NCBI RefSeq assembly: GCF_039555335.1
Contig: NC_092631.1
Coordinates: forward strand, 12,647,701-12,711,700
Origin: Amphiura filiformis
Lineage: Eukaryota; Echinodermata; Ophiuroidea; Amphilepidida; Amphiuridae
DNA: 64,000 nt
Reading direction: 5' to 3'
Part shown: positions 34,450 to 46,600 of the stretch, one piece after another
How positions within the stretch are numbered: position 1 is the first letter of the stretch
Layout: the number at the start of each line of letters is the position of its first letter
Translations under genes and position numbers: made by a program
Notes under the pieces: generated by a model
Told to the model about the DNA's origin: nothing
The model's input: only the letters and a program-made list of their open reading frames with translations
The model's database searches: none

Positions 34450-34703
34450 ATGTGATGCGATCAAGCAAACTCAGTCGGAACTCGGAAATATTAAATTTTC
34501 AGTTTCTTATAGGATAGTAACAAGAATTTACAAAGCTGGATTTTGCAGAAAACCCAATTTTAATTGAACAACCAGTTTCAAAGATATGAGCAATTGATGA
34601 GTTTGCAAAACAAAAGGAAACAAAGGGGAATAGATCCTTTCTTTGGCTATATCTCAGAATCAATATTGCCGAGTTCCGACTGATTTTGCTTGATCGCGTC
34701 ACA
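34450..34703. mobile_element. MITE, ATGTGATGCGATCAAGC termini, copy 2
   Basis: Inverted relative to the copy at 20554-20806. Ends ATGTGATGCGATCAAGCAAA and TTTGCTTGATCGCGTCACAT. The interior shares ACAACCAGTTTCAAAGATAT and the ATCCTTTCTTTGGCTATATC region with copy 1 in reverse. Both copies are about 253 bp, so the length is the element's own. Confidence 0.8.
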
Positions 34704-34725
34704 TATGTTGTTTCTCAAAGAGCGT

Positions 34726-34900
34726 GTTTATAGTGAGCCAGATTATCCGGTATTTAGCGTATCAGTACATATTATACGGTATTGGTCACCAATATAAATA
34801 GACCAATAGCCGTTATTGCCGCACATATTATACGGAAAGGATATCCTTTGAAATCGATGGATATTGCAGTATAATTTTTCCGTATACGGTCACTATAAAC
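34726..34900. mobile_element. MITE-like element, GTTTATAGTGA termini
   Basis: The 11-bp termini GTTTATAGTGA and TCACTATAAAC are perfect inverted repeats. Inside, CATATTATACGG occurs twice and words such as CCGTATA are shared between halves. It is 175 bp long, non-coding, with no clear target duplication. Confidence 0.6.
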
Positions 34901-35308
34901 AGACAGGGCGCCACAATACCGTTACTCAAGCAAGTGGAACAGGGTTATATAACTCTCCGAGCTCAAATTTGTCACTGTAATAACACATCAACAGAGTTTA
35001 AAGGTCCGTAACCCGATCGACAAAATCATCCCCCCGATTTTTGTCACTGTTAATGAGTTTTTGGTACCACAAAATAGATTTTTCTCAGTACTATCCTGAA
35101 ATTTGACGCTCTAATTCAATGTATTTCCGGAGAAATCGGAGAATTCATGCCAAAATAGCTTCCTAGGTGGCTATCATTTTCTGGAATTCTGGGCAGGCTT
35201 ATCGTAGATAATTCACATTGTGTGAAAAGAGCGAACCAGTAACCACACTAACTGCCGTGGAGACTTCAGATCGACGATGGTAGTATAAAGATTTAAAAAT
35301 TCCAAGAT

Positions 35309-35800
35309 GTGAGTCGAATAACAAGAGTCAACCTAAGCAAGCAAGTAAGCCTGTATAGAATCAGAGAGTGGCTTTCAGCTGACAATTTAAACACACTTTA
35401 TAAAGCTCTTGTGCTTCCCATACTCAGTTATTGTGGATTGTATGGGTTAACTGCAATTATACACTCCAGAGCAGGTAGAACGTCTTCAAAATCAGGCTGG
35501 GAGAGCTATCCTCAGGGTTCCTGTTCGCACACCTTCTTCATTTATTAGGGAAAGGCTAGGCTGGAAGCTCCTAAGTGATCATAGACATGACAACTTATAT
35601 ATCTTTAAATGCCTCGCCGGGCTTGTTACTGAAGGCCTAAGTGATGTATTTACTCTTACTAGAAACAACCATGGCCATTACACAAGAAGTAGCTCAAACG
35701 GTAATATAGCTCTCAATTTGAAACCCAGAACCGAAGCTGGAAGACCTTCTTTCCTATTCAGGAGGGCCAAAGCATGAAATATGATTTGAAATGTCCAATA
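35309..35800 (+). pseudogene. LINE ORF C-terminal fragment
   Basis: Broken frames read SLYRIREWLSADNLNTLYKA, LVLPILSYC, then VERLQNQAGRAILRV-like sequence, IRERLGWKLLSDHRH and LYIFKCLAGLV. This is the thumb and C-terminal region of a jockey/CR1-type LINE, out of frame at about 35480 and lacking the polymerase core. Confidence 0.75.
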
Positions 35801-36739
35801 CCAACCAGCACTTCCATTTTCAAAAACAGGATTTTGAGTGTGTAATTAGCAATATTTAATAGTGTAAATAAGTAGCGAATATTTCAAATGTATTTAATAA
35901 TTGAAATGCTGGTGTAATTTCTTGGCTTATGGGCACGAATATAATGCCGAATCTGGTACTTCTGATACCTTAGTTATCCACGGTTGTTTGAGGTGGTCAT
36001 TTATTAAATTTTCTAACAAAACATTATATAATGTCCAATTCTAGACTTGGACAATACCAACAGCTATCACACAAACATACACATATATATTTTAGCTATT
36101 TTTAACATATATTTTCGTATCTTTATCAACTTATTCATCTTTTTGCTACTTTTTGTGGTAATTCGTATTCTATAAACTGTATTTTTGTGTGGAAAGTGAG
36201 GGCGCTAGTTACATTTAATTATTTCATGATAAAAAGGTTTTTGAAAATTTCCTAGTTATTTGTTACTCTCTGTCTGATACCATTATACCAGTGTCTACCA
36301 CTTGAACAAGATTTAAGATAAATAGCGCCCTCAGTGTTCATCTTTTCTTAAAATTACTACATTTTACATGCCATTTAACTACCGTGCCTAAGATTCAGTT
36401 TTATGATTTAGACAATGACAATAGATTATAGACATACATATCGCATTGATTTGTAACAAAAATAACAATGTGTTAAGAATAATGTATATCGCATCACTTT
36501 CTAGATTTGTATGATTTTCATTATTTGATGACACCTGATCTGCTGACACTTGATCACCCATCGGGATAAGGGTAGTCAGGTGACTGCAAACACAACGATG
36601 AATAAAGACGCCATGATGGTGTTGCAAACTTAGTTTTTGCTCAACCAAGACGACTATGAAAAGGTAATTTTTTTAAACAAATTAAATGAATAGTTATACA
36701 GCGGTAAACGTTTTAGTACTTTGAGGGGAAAATACTACA
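35801..36739. other. Intergenic sequence, nothing recognised
   Basis: No exon or structured repeat was found between the LINE fragment and the degenerate inverted-repeat element copy. Confidence 0.4.
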
Positions 36740-36869
36740 ACATCTTTTTGTCATGGAGTGTTATTAAAACGCTTATACACCCTTTATATAACCGGGTATT
36801 TAAAATTTGCTGGTAACCTTTCCTAAGCTTTTGCATAATATTTTCGAAAACGTGGTGTGTTTATTTGGG
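36740..36869. mobile_element. CCCAGCAAACAC element, degenerate 3' fragment
   Basis: The phrases TTATTAAAACGCTTATACAC, CCCTTTATATAACCGGGTA and TTTTCGAAAACGTGGTGTG follow the order found at the right end of copy A (6190-6424). The terminal GCTGGG is mutated. This is an old copy. Confidence 0.65.
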
Positions 36870-37465
36870 AGAGTCAACTGCATGAGAAAAGTACTAGGCA
36901 AAGCGTGTAATCATTAGAACATTATACTTTGATGAATTTCTGTGTATTCCTGGTAAAACAAACACCTCTATAATATCGCACCTATATATAATTCGTTGAT
37001 AGAATGTATATATATAAAGCCAGTTTTGTTTGGATTTCTTGTTGTGGTTTTGTATGTTGGATGATCTCAAGTGCAAAGTTACTTCTTATTTTTGACCATA
37101 AATTTTCTGTATTTAAAGTCACCCTCGGTATTGATACTGACTTCACTTTCATGGGGTTCATGACTGTTGACCGTATTCTGAAACAGACAAAATATAAGAA
37201 AAAAATATTAGGCCTATGTTAAACAAATTTATTCAAATATTTGCACAAAAAATTGTTGTCATTTTAATTACAAACACCAGATTCTCCGACCCCATACGCC
37301 CAGAGCACACGCCCTCACCCATATCGCCACCATGCACGAACTCCACCTCCCCACCCCACCCACACTATATACACCAACCAACTCCACCCACAGACACGTC
37401 CACCCCACACAGAGATAGCACAAACTAATCCAGTTATTAGTGGTTATGGTAGTTAAAACTTTTAC
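36870..37465. other. 3' flank of minus-strand integrin gene
   Basis: There is a C-rich, CCACC-repeat tract at about 37285-37410. On the minus strand an AATAAA lies at 37228-37233, about 235 nt after the integrin stop; it could serve as a polyadenylation signal if the last exon is terminal. No further integrin tail exon with NPxY was found here. Confidence 0.45.
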
Positions 37466-37672
37466 CTTAGTCCAAACTATGTTCCTCACTCCTTTCCTTT
37501 TCGAACCTTTCATATTCTCTCCGTTCTTGTATAATCATCCCTAATTTGACGAGGCCAATGATGAGTATCCCAAGCAACAAGATACCAGCTATAATCCCGA
37601 TTAGTACCGGCGTCCAAGGAACCTGACTTGTTACCTGTCCGCCATCTCTGTGCATGCTACTGTTTTTACAAA
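37466..37672 (-). CDS. Integrin beta exon: TM helix and stop-shortened tail (minus copy)
   Basis: After CTTTGTTTAG the exon encodes VCKNSSMHRDGGQVTSQVPW, the helix TPVLIGIIAGILLLGILIIG, then LVKLGMIIQERREYERFEKE and RSEEHSLD, with TAA at 37469-37467. One G remains before GGTAAAA. Alignment with typical integrin tails puts the stop at the codon just before the usual last junction (after the KWDT-like position), so the exon edge and donor are kept while the NPxY exon is cut off. Confidence 0.92.
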
Positions 37673-40600
37673 CTAAACAAAGCAATAATACATAGTTACA
37701 AAGTTGGATAAGAAGAAATATATACTTTTACTTTCTAACCGTGGTGGTCAAAAGATGATTCGGAGTTTTCTAATAATTTATTAAAGGAAGTCTCCGGCAA
37801 TCACAACATTATTCCTTATATGTAAGAAAATTAATTACCCAGCACGAATCACGTGGTTTTATTTAAAACAAACTCATAGTCACCATAAAAACGAATAAAA
37901 ACATCGTCTCTCAACACGCGATATTCAAAATTCCCAGGCGCCGAAATTGTCGAGCGCAATGACGTCCCAGTAATACAAATGAAGACTGACGACAAATAAC
38001 CATTACGTCATTGCACTTAGACAATTTCAGCGCGGGAATTTTGAATATCGGGTGTTGAGAGTCGACTGTGTTTATTCGTTTTTATGGTCATTATGAGTTT
38101 GTTTTAAATAAAACCATGCGATTCGTGCTTGATAATTATTCTTCTAACATATAAGGCATAATGTTATGATTGCCGGAGCACAAAAGGTGGAGTGTGTCGA
38201 ATATTTTTGATTGAGTAGCCAACCATTCCCTTGACATGTTAACACACGTCAGTATTTCCATTTTTAAGAGCATTTATGGAACAGCTTTGCCGGGATTAAC
38301 TTAAACCTCGCGGTTAGAGGAATAGGGACCACGATATATCAAACACTTCTCCAGACTCCAGCGTCTCTCAAGCTATATACGAAGCAATCTCATCTGGAAA
38401 CATGACAACCAAATTCAAAATTGATGGAGACATAGTTAATATATGCTGATGGAATAAACCTGATCAGCCCCTGATGATGGAAGTGGTCTGGAAAAGGCTA
38501 AAGCTACAGATGAACTGGGAAACCCATCTACTCAATGGGGAATGAAGATGAACCCATTCAAAGGGGAAAATTATGACCAAAAAATCTACGAGATATCACC
38601 CTTAACAGGATGACCATTGATAAAGTGAATGAATTCGACGATGTCTTAATTGGTAGAAATGAGCCATCAGTCGAAGAGGATATGAAGAACGTACAAGACT
38701 GGGCCTGGGCATTTGGTAGACTTAGGAATACCATATGACCACTTCAAGGTCAGAATATACACGTCTCTTGTTCTCCCAAATGTCACCTGTAGGCCTATAG
38801 CTGAATTGTGGGTAATACGTCAGTCGGACTGACAAAACCTGAGATGAATCCGGTCCATCCTACGAGTTAACCTTCTTGATAAAATGGGAAATGGTGAAAT
38901 TAGACATCGTCTTAACATCATAATCACACGTTTCCAGAAGGCAGCTGTAATGGCGTGGGCATACTGTCAGGTTGCCATCACAAAGACTACCATACCTATA
39001 CATTGAAGACTTAAGTGGGGGGAAATGATATGAAAAGATCCAAAAGGACACGGTCATGAATCTCCAACAGGCCGAATACCAGCAAGATATAAGGACAGAC
39101 CGAGGTTGAAGAGGAGAACCTGGTATGCAGAGGGAGGTCGTAAGCAGTTAAGACAAGTAGGTTAAGTATTAAAACATTCCATTTTTGCAACAAGGCTTTT
39201 ACCATTTTCATGGAGGAATTGCGCTGAGAGTACATATCTTAGGAAATCAGTGTTTCAAAAATGGACTGTGCAGCTGGACCCAAAAGTTGGAAAGTAAGGA
39301 GTTAATACTGATTTAACTTTTGCTAATTGAACGACTACAAATAATAAGATTTTTGAAGATTTTCAAAATGTGTTCTCATTCAGTATTATGAAACATGATT
39401 GTGAAATGAACACCAAACACGATTTATCTACCAATCGGATTTTAACGCCGCCGACTGGATGAGCCTGCTGCAAACATGATAAACATACCGGTGTCATAGG
39501 GACACATACCCCTCTCCCCAATTGAAGTAAAAAATCTTGAAGAATCCCATTGAAAATAGCTACTAAAAAAACTTTATCAGGTTCGATGCCCCATCTCCAA
39601 TCGAATGACTCACGCTAGGCTTCTAAACACATCACCGATTGAGTCGCTATCACATCTCCAGATAACACAGGCTCTAAAAACAAGCTGAAAAGGATTCTCA
39701 CATCTTATTCCTGCAGGGTGGAAAATGTCGATTTCTGTTATCTGACTGGCGTTCAAAAAACCAAAAACAATAAATTTATTCAGAAATAAGTGCTACTCGC
39801 CCTTTGTTCTCTGTACCAGTACGGTGTACGAGCCGTCCTCCTGCAATACATAGGTGTATAGAATAGTGCAGTCATCTTCGTCTCTGTACTCGCATCGTGT
39901 TATATCTGTACCATTTACTGTGTAAAACAGAATGGGAAAGCATATATATTTTTCTTGATCATTGTTAATTGTTAACGAAAAGACCATTATTAAAAAATGT
40001 AAGTGGAATGTTTGATGACTGTAAAAATTAAAGCTTTTCGGTCCTATATATTTGTATATTTTTCTTTGTTGCTGTCTTGTTGTTTCCCTTGATCATATTG
40101 CGCCTTAACTAAATATAGGCATTAGTATAGCGCCTTAGATCCAGATATCAAATCGCTTTCCATAAATTTTGCTGCCACTAGCATATATAAAACCATTTGG
40201 CAAATGTAACAGTTTCGCATTTTACACCTGGGTGGAGTGGGTCAAGCGAGATAATACACACAACTACTGCGGTCATGAGTCAAAAGTCATTAGAGACCTT
40301 GCGAAATGAAGTTAGAAACCACAAACTTTAACGTCTAAAGGATTTTAGAGGATTATGTATTCAAAACCACTCTGCCATTAAAGCCGCTTGAAGTTAAAGT
40401 TAACGCGAGAATCTATAGTGTGCCGTAAATTATGATGAAATACGTCATAATTTAGAACAATAGTTTGCCTATTTCCTCATAGACTACATAATTACCACTT
40501 ATGTATTATCCAGTTAATAGACCAATTATTGGAAATCTAATTTGGTTGGGTAAAAAACATGCTACATGTTGCTGAAAATTATTGATTGAATTAGATCAAA

Positions 40601-43600
40601 ATATTTTTTGTTCCAAACGTCACACTTGATATATACATTTGTGTGTGCTCATGGCGTACACCAAATCAGTTTGCGGAACCGAGTTTTTAGCTTGACTTCA
40701 ACGCCAAGGGGATTAAGTTCCCGTAAAATGGTTTGGTTTTACTTGAGCCAGCAGTATACGATACTTCTGGAAGAGTAAAGCAGGTGCATAACATTTATAT
40801 ATATATAACATGTCATAGGTTGTGCCTGGTAAGAGAGGGGGTAGGGAGGAGGAGAGGGAGGCCATTGGAAGTGGACAGGGAGGTGCTTTGCTGGTAGCCA
40901 AGGAGGGGGCTCCCCCGTGGGACATCTTGTCTTCCTTCTTGACCCTCCCCTTTTGGATGCTGGCCGCCGTGATATTTTACGCTTTTAGGCCTTTTTCTGC
41001 CATTTTAAGCCCATTTTTGTAAAAACGTTTCCCTTTGAGAATCGGCCCACGCCCTCCTAACAGAAAAACCCTGACAAAATCACTGGGGAGGGGGAAACAG
41101 GAGTGCGAGCGGGTAATTATAGGAGGGTCAAGTTTGAGAGAGCGAGTACAGATAGAGGGGAGAAGGAGGGGAAAATAAGTAGAAGGTAGGGAAGGGAAAC
41201 AGGAGTGGAAGGGGAGAGAGATTCAGAAGGAGGGGAAAGAAATAAAGAATATGTATTTCATTAGGCTTTGCGAAGTAAATTGGAATATGAAATTGACAAA
41301 GCTGACGAGCCTTTATTAAATAATATTATATATATATAGGCCTATAACTATCGTAAGAATATTAATTGAAACGTATAGCTAGTTTCAAAATAATAATGAT
41401 AAGGAGATTAACGCTGGGTCCCGACATAATCCATGTTGAGTGGTATCGCGAGTTCATTCATGTTTACTCAAACCAGAGACCGTGAAGAGATGGACGGTCG
41501 TCTGGATCGTAAGTCTATAGAAATTTCACATTATGCTGAGACCATGATCGTCTCGCTCGCACCTGTTGGATTAGCGTGTTTGAAAGAAGCGGCATTCAAT
41601 CGAAGTACACACGTTGTCTCTGACACAGTTACGACTGCAATGTAAACTCTGTTGTCGCAAAACAATTATAGTTACAAGAAATGAAACTGTAAAAAACCCT
41701 TATTTGCTGCAGTTTCAAGTTAATTAAATAAATACATATATTCACCGTTTCGATTTATCTAACACTACCTGTTACTCTGGCATTGAATGAGTTTCAATTT
41801 GCGTTATATAAGCCTTCGTCTCAACGTCACACTTACACGGATGCTCCGAGCACAAAATTCCATTGGTTTGCGACTGATAATGCAATTGAGTGGACGAGAA
41901 TTGTGTTATTGACCTTTTGTACGGTAAATCGATTCGATGGCAGGTTTAAAGACTATCTTGCCTTTGTGTTTGTGCGAGACGATCATAGCTTCAAAGGATA
42001 TGCCGCAGATGACCGTCCATGTCTTCACGGTCTATGCTCAAACGAAGCTCTTAAGGTAGAGTCTTCTGTCTTGAAGTGGGACTAAAAACCACTTGACTAA
42101 ACAAAAGAGAGACATTTGGATGTAGTCGGTTACAAGCTCTTACACATGCCCTTCTTTTGAACGCACATTGATACACATGTCCCGAGTTTAAGCGACAAGA
42201 CGCTGTTGTTACAGTAACCAACCATACGTTCGCGTTAGAGTAAATTTGAGCAAGAAATCCAATCGATATTTCTGAAGTTGCCGTTCCAGTTAAAGTAACT
42301 TCATTCCGCAAAGTCTCTTTTATCTTTAGGCCACCGTGCTTTTAAAAGAAATATTATGTATGGTAACTTTATGTCTGAAACCAGAAGATGAAGCACAATT
42401 ATATAAAATAAGCAGAACAGACATATCGTGTATTACTTCATACTAACCAGTTATGAATATATTGGCACATGTGATTGACACAACAATTGGGTGATAGAAA
42501 ATAGTATTTATTTAGTGATTCAGTCATGTTTCACCGTTGTTTATCACCTTTTAACAACTCGCGTCAGGCACGTTGCGTGGTTTACTTCGCTCAGGCAAAT
42601 TTAGAATGATTGTATAATACACATGATTATGCCATGAGGAATGTCAGTTGGTCATTGTCATTTAACATTACATGTTGAAACCAACAATAAAACTACAGAA
42701 TAAAACGGCAATGTTTAGCCGCTTCCTTCAAAATAATGAATTTAACATGTAAACGTATATATATACGCAAACAAATTTCTGATATGACATATTTTACGCG
42801 CTAACGCGTAATGCGTATGCTTGCTGTATACACTACTCTAAACGTGGAGATTCATAATCGATTAACAAAATAGCTCCTGTATAAAAGCATAGGAAGAGTT
42901 GTTGAATGTGTCCTTTTTAAAGAATTCTTATCTCAAACTTACGTTGAACAAGATTGTCCACACAATTTATTGGAGCCATGCACATGTCACACTGGTCCTT
43001 AGTTAGAGGCCCTTTGTCAAAAACCTTGCACAAAACACAGCCTTGAAACGATGAACATCGCCCTATACACATCTGTTTATGGTTAACATCAAAAAGTTAT
43101 GGTAAGCCATTCATCCCCATAGACGGCTTTTATTTTTAACAGCACTTTGTTTACATAAGACATTAACAAGAAATTTAAGCGAGATTTGAGCTTTTTGTCT
43201 CTAATGTTATTGTCTTTAAAAAAATAGGTCACTTACTTTTCGTGATGTATTTATGTAGATTTTTGATATCAACCCAACGACATGTAATAAATACAGACAA
43301 TTTCGGTTGAATTAATTATAAAGGATGGATACGCTGTTTACCATAAACCTCGGAAAGATCGCGGAGGAGGCATCAGTGTAATTCTTAGAAAGGGGTTTGA
43401 AGTCACTGAGAACCATAGTGATTCATTCTCTTCGTTTGAACTTATGGATTTGTCTGTGTCCTCACATGGGCAACAACCTTTCAGACTATTGTCTGTGTAC
43501 AGACCTCAACCATCGAAGCGTAACAAGCTGAAAACTTCAACATTTTTTAGCGAGTTTGCCACATTACTGGAGACAATTTCCATCGTTCAATGTCGCGTTT

Positions 43601-46600
43601 TATATGCTGGAGATTTTAATTTCCATATGGATGATGAGAGTGACCGTGATGCTCTACACATGCTTGATCTTCTTGAATCAGCGAGTCTTCGTCAGCATGT
43701 GACCGAGGCTACGCACATCAAAGGACACATTCTAGATCTCATCATTTCTCGAGATACGGAGAGTCTAGTAACACAAACATCAGTTCACCGTGGTCTTCCA
43801 TCTGACCATTATGCAGTCAAGTGTGAACTTGATGTTGCACGACCTAATGCAACGAAATGTTCTGTCCGTCACCGTCAACTAAAGGACATTCATCTTAGTG
43901 CTCTTCGTGATGATGTTGTACACTCACCACTCATATTGACACCTGCTGATGATCTTGACGAACTTTCTGAACAATATCACACCGTCTTGCGCACGATTCT
44001 TGATAAACATGCTCCCGAGAAAACGCATGAGATTACCTTAAGACCTCATGCACCTTGGTACGATGAGAGCCTTAGAAATGCCAAAAGGAAGAAGCGTTCT
44101 TGTGAAAGAAAGTGGAAAACATCTGGTTTGGAGATTCATAAGCAAATCTTCCAAGAAAGCTGCTGTGACTATAAGAAACTTCTTGATAGTGCTAAGACAA
44201 AATACCACAAGTCTGTCATATCAAACTGTGATCAGAAACAACTGTTCAGTGTCATCGACAAATTGTCTGTTGCACAAAATCCAACGGTGCTACCATCAAA
44301 TGAATCTTCTTTAGATCTTGCAAACGAATTTGTGAAGTTCTTTGATCAGAAGATTCAGAAGATAAGAACATCACTTGACAACGCTTCTGTCTCTGCTTCA
44401 TCTGTTAATGTGGCTGACAAGTGTGATTGCTCTCTCTTGCAATTCCAGGAAGTTTCCGAGGATTATGTCCGCGAAATTGTGATGCAGTCGTCCAAAGCAT
44501 CCTGCACCCTCGATCCGCTGCCAATGTCGCTATTCATGCTCTTGGTTGATGATCTTCTGCCTGCCATTACAAAGATCGTCAATAAATCTCTTTCAACTGG
44601 TTACTTCCCGGACACCTATAAGGTGGCTCGCGTCAAACCTCTTATCAAAAGCCTTCTCTCGATTGCGAGGACATGACAAACTTTCGTCCAATATCAAATC
44701 TCCGGTTTGAATCAAAGCTGGTCGAACGCGTCGCTGTGAGACAGCTTCAAGCTTACTTGAAAGATAATGGACTTCAAGGCAACAAACAATCTGCCTACCG
44801 GGAAGGCTGTAGCACAGAAACCGCACTTCTCCGTGTCTGCAATGATATTCTTCAGACTATAGATAAGGGTGATGAGGCAGTTCTGGTTCTGCTCGACTTC
44901 TCGGCCGCATTCGACACTATAGACCATCATGTGTTGATTGCGCGCCTCGAGGACCGATACGGAATCGGTGACAGAGCACTAGACTGGTTTGCATCGTATC
45001 TTAGCAATCGCAAGCAAGCCGTTGCCATTGATTCCGTCGTCTCTGATCCGCTCCCATTGGATTGTGGCGTACCCCAGGGGTCGGTTGCGGGACCCGTTAT
45101 TTTTACTTTGTATAGTGCACCGATTGAAGATGTTGCTTCCGCCAATGGAATCCAGTGTATGACATATGCAGATGATACCCAATTGCATATCTCTATGAAA
45201 CCTTCGGACAGAGATGTTTGTATAGCTAAACTTGAACAGTGTCTTGTTGATATAAAATCATGGACCATTCGTAACAAGCTCCAGTTAAACGATAGCAAAA
45301 CCGAAATCGTTCACTTTACGTCGCGGAACAAGAAGACAACAGCAATATCTTGTGTCAAAGTAGGCGATACAACCGTTAAACCTACTTCTTCAGCTCGCAA
45401 TCTTGGCGTTATCTTAGATAACAAACTCTGTATGACAGAACATGTGAATAACGTTTGTCGCAATGCCACTCATGCCATCAGAAGCATTGGGAGAATCAGA
45501 CATTATCTTGATCAAGTCACCACCGAAAAACTGGTTCACGCATATGTCACCTCGCGCTTGGATAATTGTAACTCGCTTCTCTACGGACTGCCTGACTGTG
45601 AGATCATGAAACTTCAAAGGATCCAGAATACTGCGGCAAGATTGGTAACGCGTACAAAGAAGTATGACAGCATCTCTGAAATTATGCGCGGACTCCACTG
45701 GCTTTCCATTCGCCAAAGGATCGCATTCAAGATCAACCTACTCACATTCAAGGCCCTTAATGGACTTGCTCCGCCGTACTTATCAGAACTCATCACGCCG
45801 TATGCTCCATCCCGTTCACTTCGTTCATCATCACAGAACCTTATCAAACCTCCTACTCGTCGTCCGCGCACCGCCTATGCACAGCGATCCTTCATGGAAG
45901 CCGCTCATAGAGAATGGAACAATTTACCTCAGCATGTCAGGCTTGCCTCATCAATTGACGTTTTAAAACAAAACTGAAAACCTTTCTTTTTAATCAATGA
46001 TTGCCTTTGTATATATGTATGGCATCTTTTATATCAATTTTTGTGTGTCATCGCTTCCGTGCAATTTGACAATATTTACTTAGTGTTTCACAGCTGGTTC
46101 TGTGTACGTGTCTAAATTTAATATAATGTTTTAATATGCATGCATCTCACTAGTTATTTGATTATTCCTCATTGCTTGTATGTAATATGTAATATGTATT
46201 GGGATGCTGAAGCGAGGGTTCCCGCCATTCCGTGATGCACTTTCTTTTTTCTGCGTTGGCGCTGCGGTCTGGCGAAATCAGTCCCTCCAGTATTTCTGTT
46301 TCTTTGAAATTATTTTTGTGTAGTTTTTAAGACTGTATTTTAAGTACCAGTAGTAATTTGTAGTTTTAAGATTGTATTTTTCATGGTTTGTAAAGCGCCT
46401 TGAGACCCTGTTGGGTTAAAGGCGCTTAATAAGTGCGGCTTATTATTATTATTATTATACGTACCGCGCAATCTTCGCATTTCTCTCCGGTAAATGGCGA
46501 GTCATCTTTACACCGACATTTCCCTTCACAGGTGCAACTGCCCCAGCCATTACAGATTAACTACAGCATAAATAAATTATGTAAAAATAAAAACAAGACA

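Larger units (their letters stand above)
43322..46460 (+). mobile_element. 5'-truncated, nearly open CR1/L2-type LINE
   Basis: The insertion runs from inside the endonuclease domain to a (TTA)n tail at 46440-46460. The 3' end has the conserved-looking phrase AAAGCGCCTTGAGACCCTGT and then GGCGCTTAATAAGTGCGGC before the tail. The two long frames (43444-44676 and 44673-45977) overlap and differ by one lost base; the only other lesion seen is near the stop. So few lesions imply a recent insertion. It is antisense to the integrin gene, in the intron after I-EGF4, with its tail 5-6 bp from that exon's donor. Confidence 0.9.

Noticed and set aside
37201-37465. Hidden NPxY cytoplasmic-tail exon downstream of the minus-strand integrin stop
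   Set aside because: Looked for NPxY or NPxF codons with an acceptor in all minus frames to the AATAAA at 37228; none seen, though a more distant exon cannot be excluded.
37268-37513. Trp/Gly/Val-rich minus-strand ORF overlapping the integrin 3' end
   Set aside because: Produced by the CCACC-rich tract and out of frame with the integrin tail.
45414-45871. Long antisense and alternative-frame ORFs across 44593-45966
   Set aside because: Shadows of the LINE reverse transcriptase coding frame 44673-45977.
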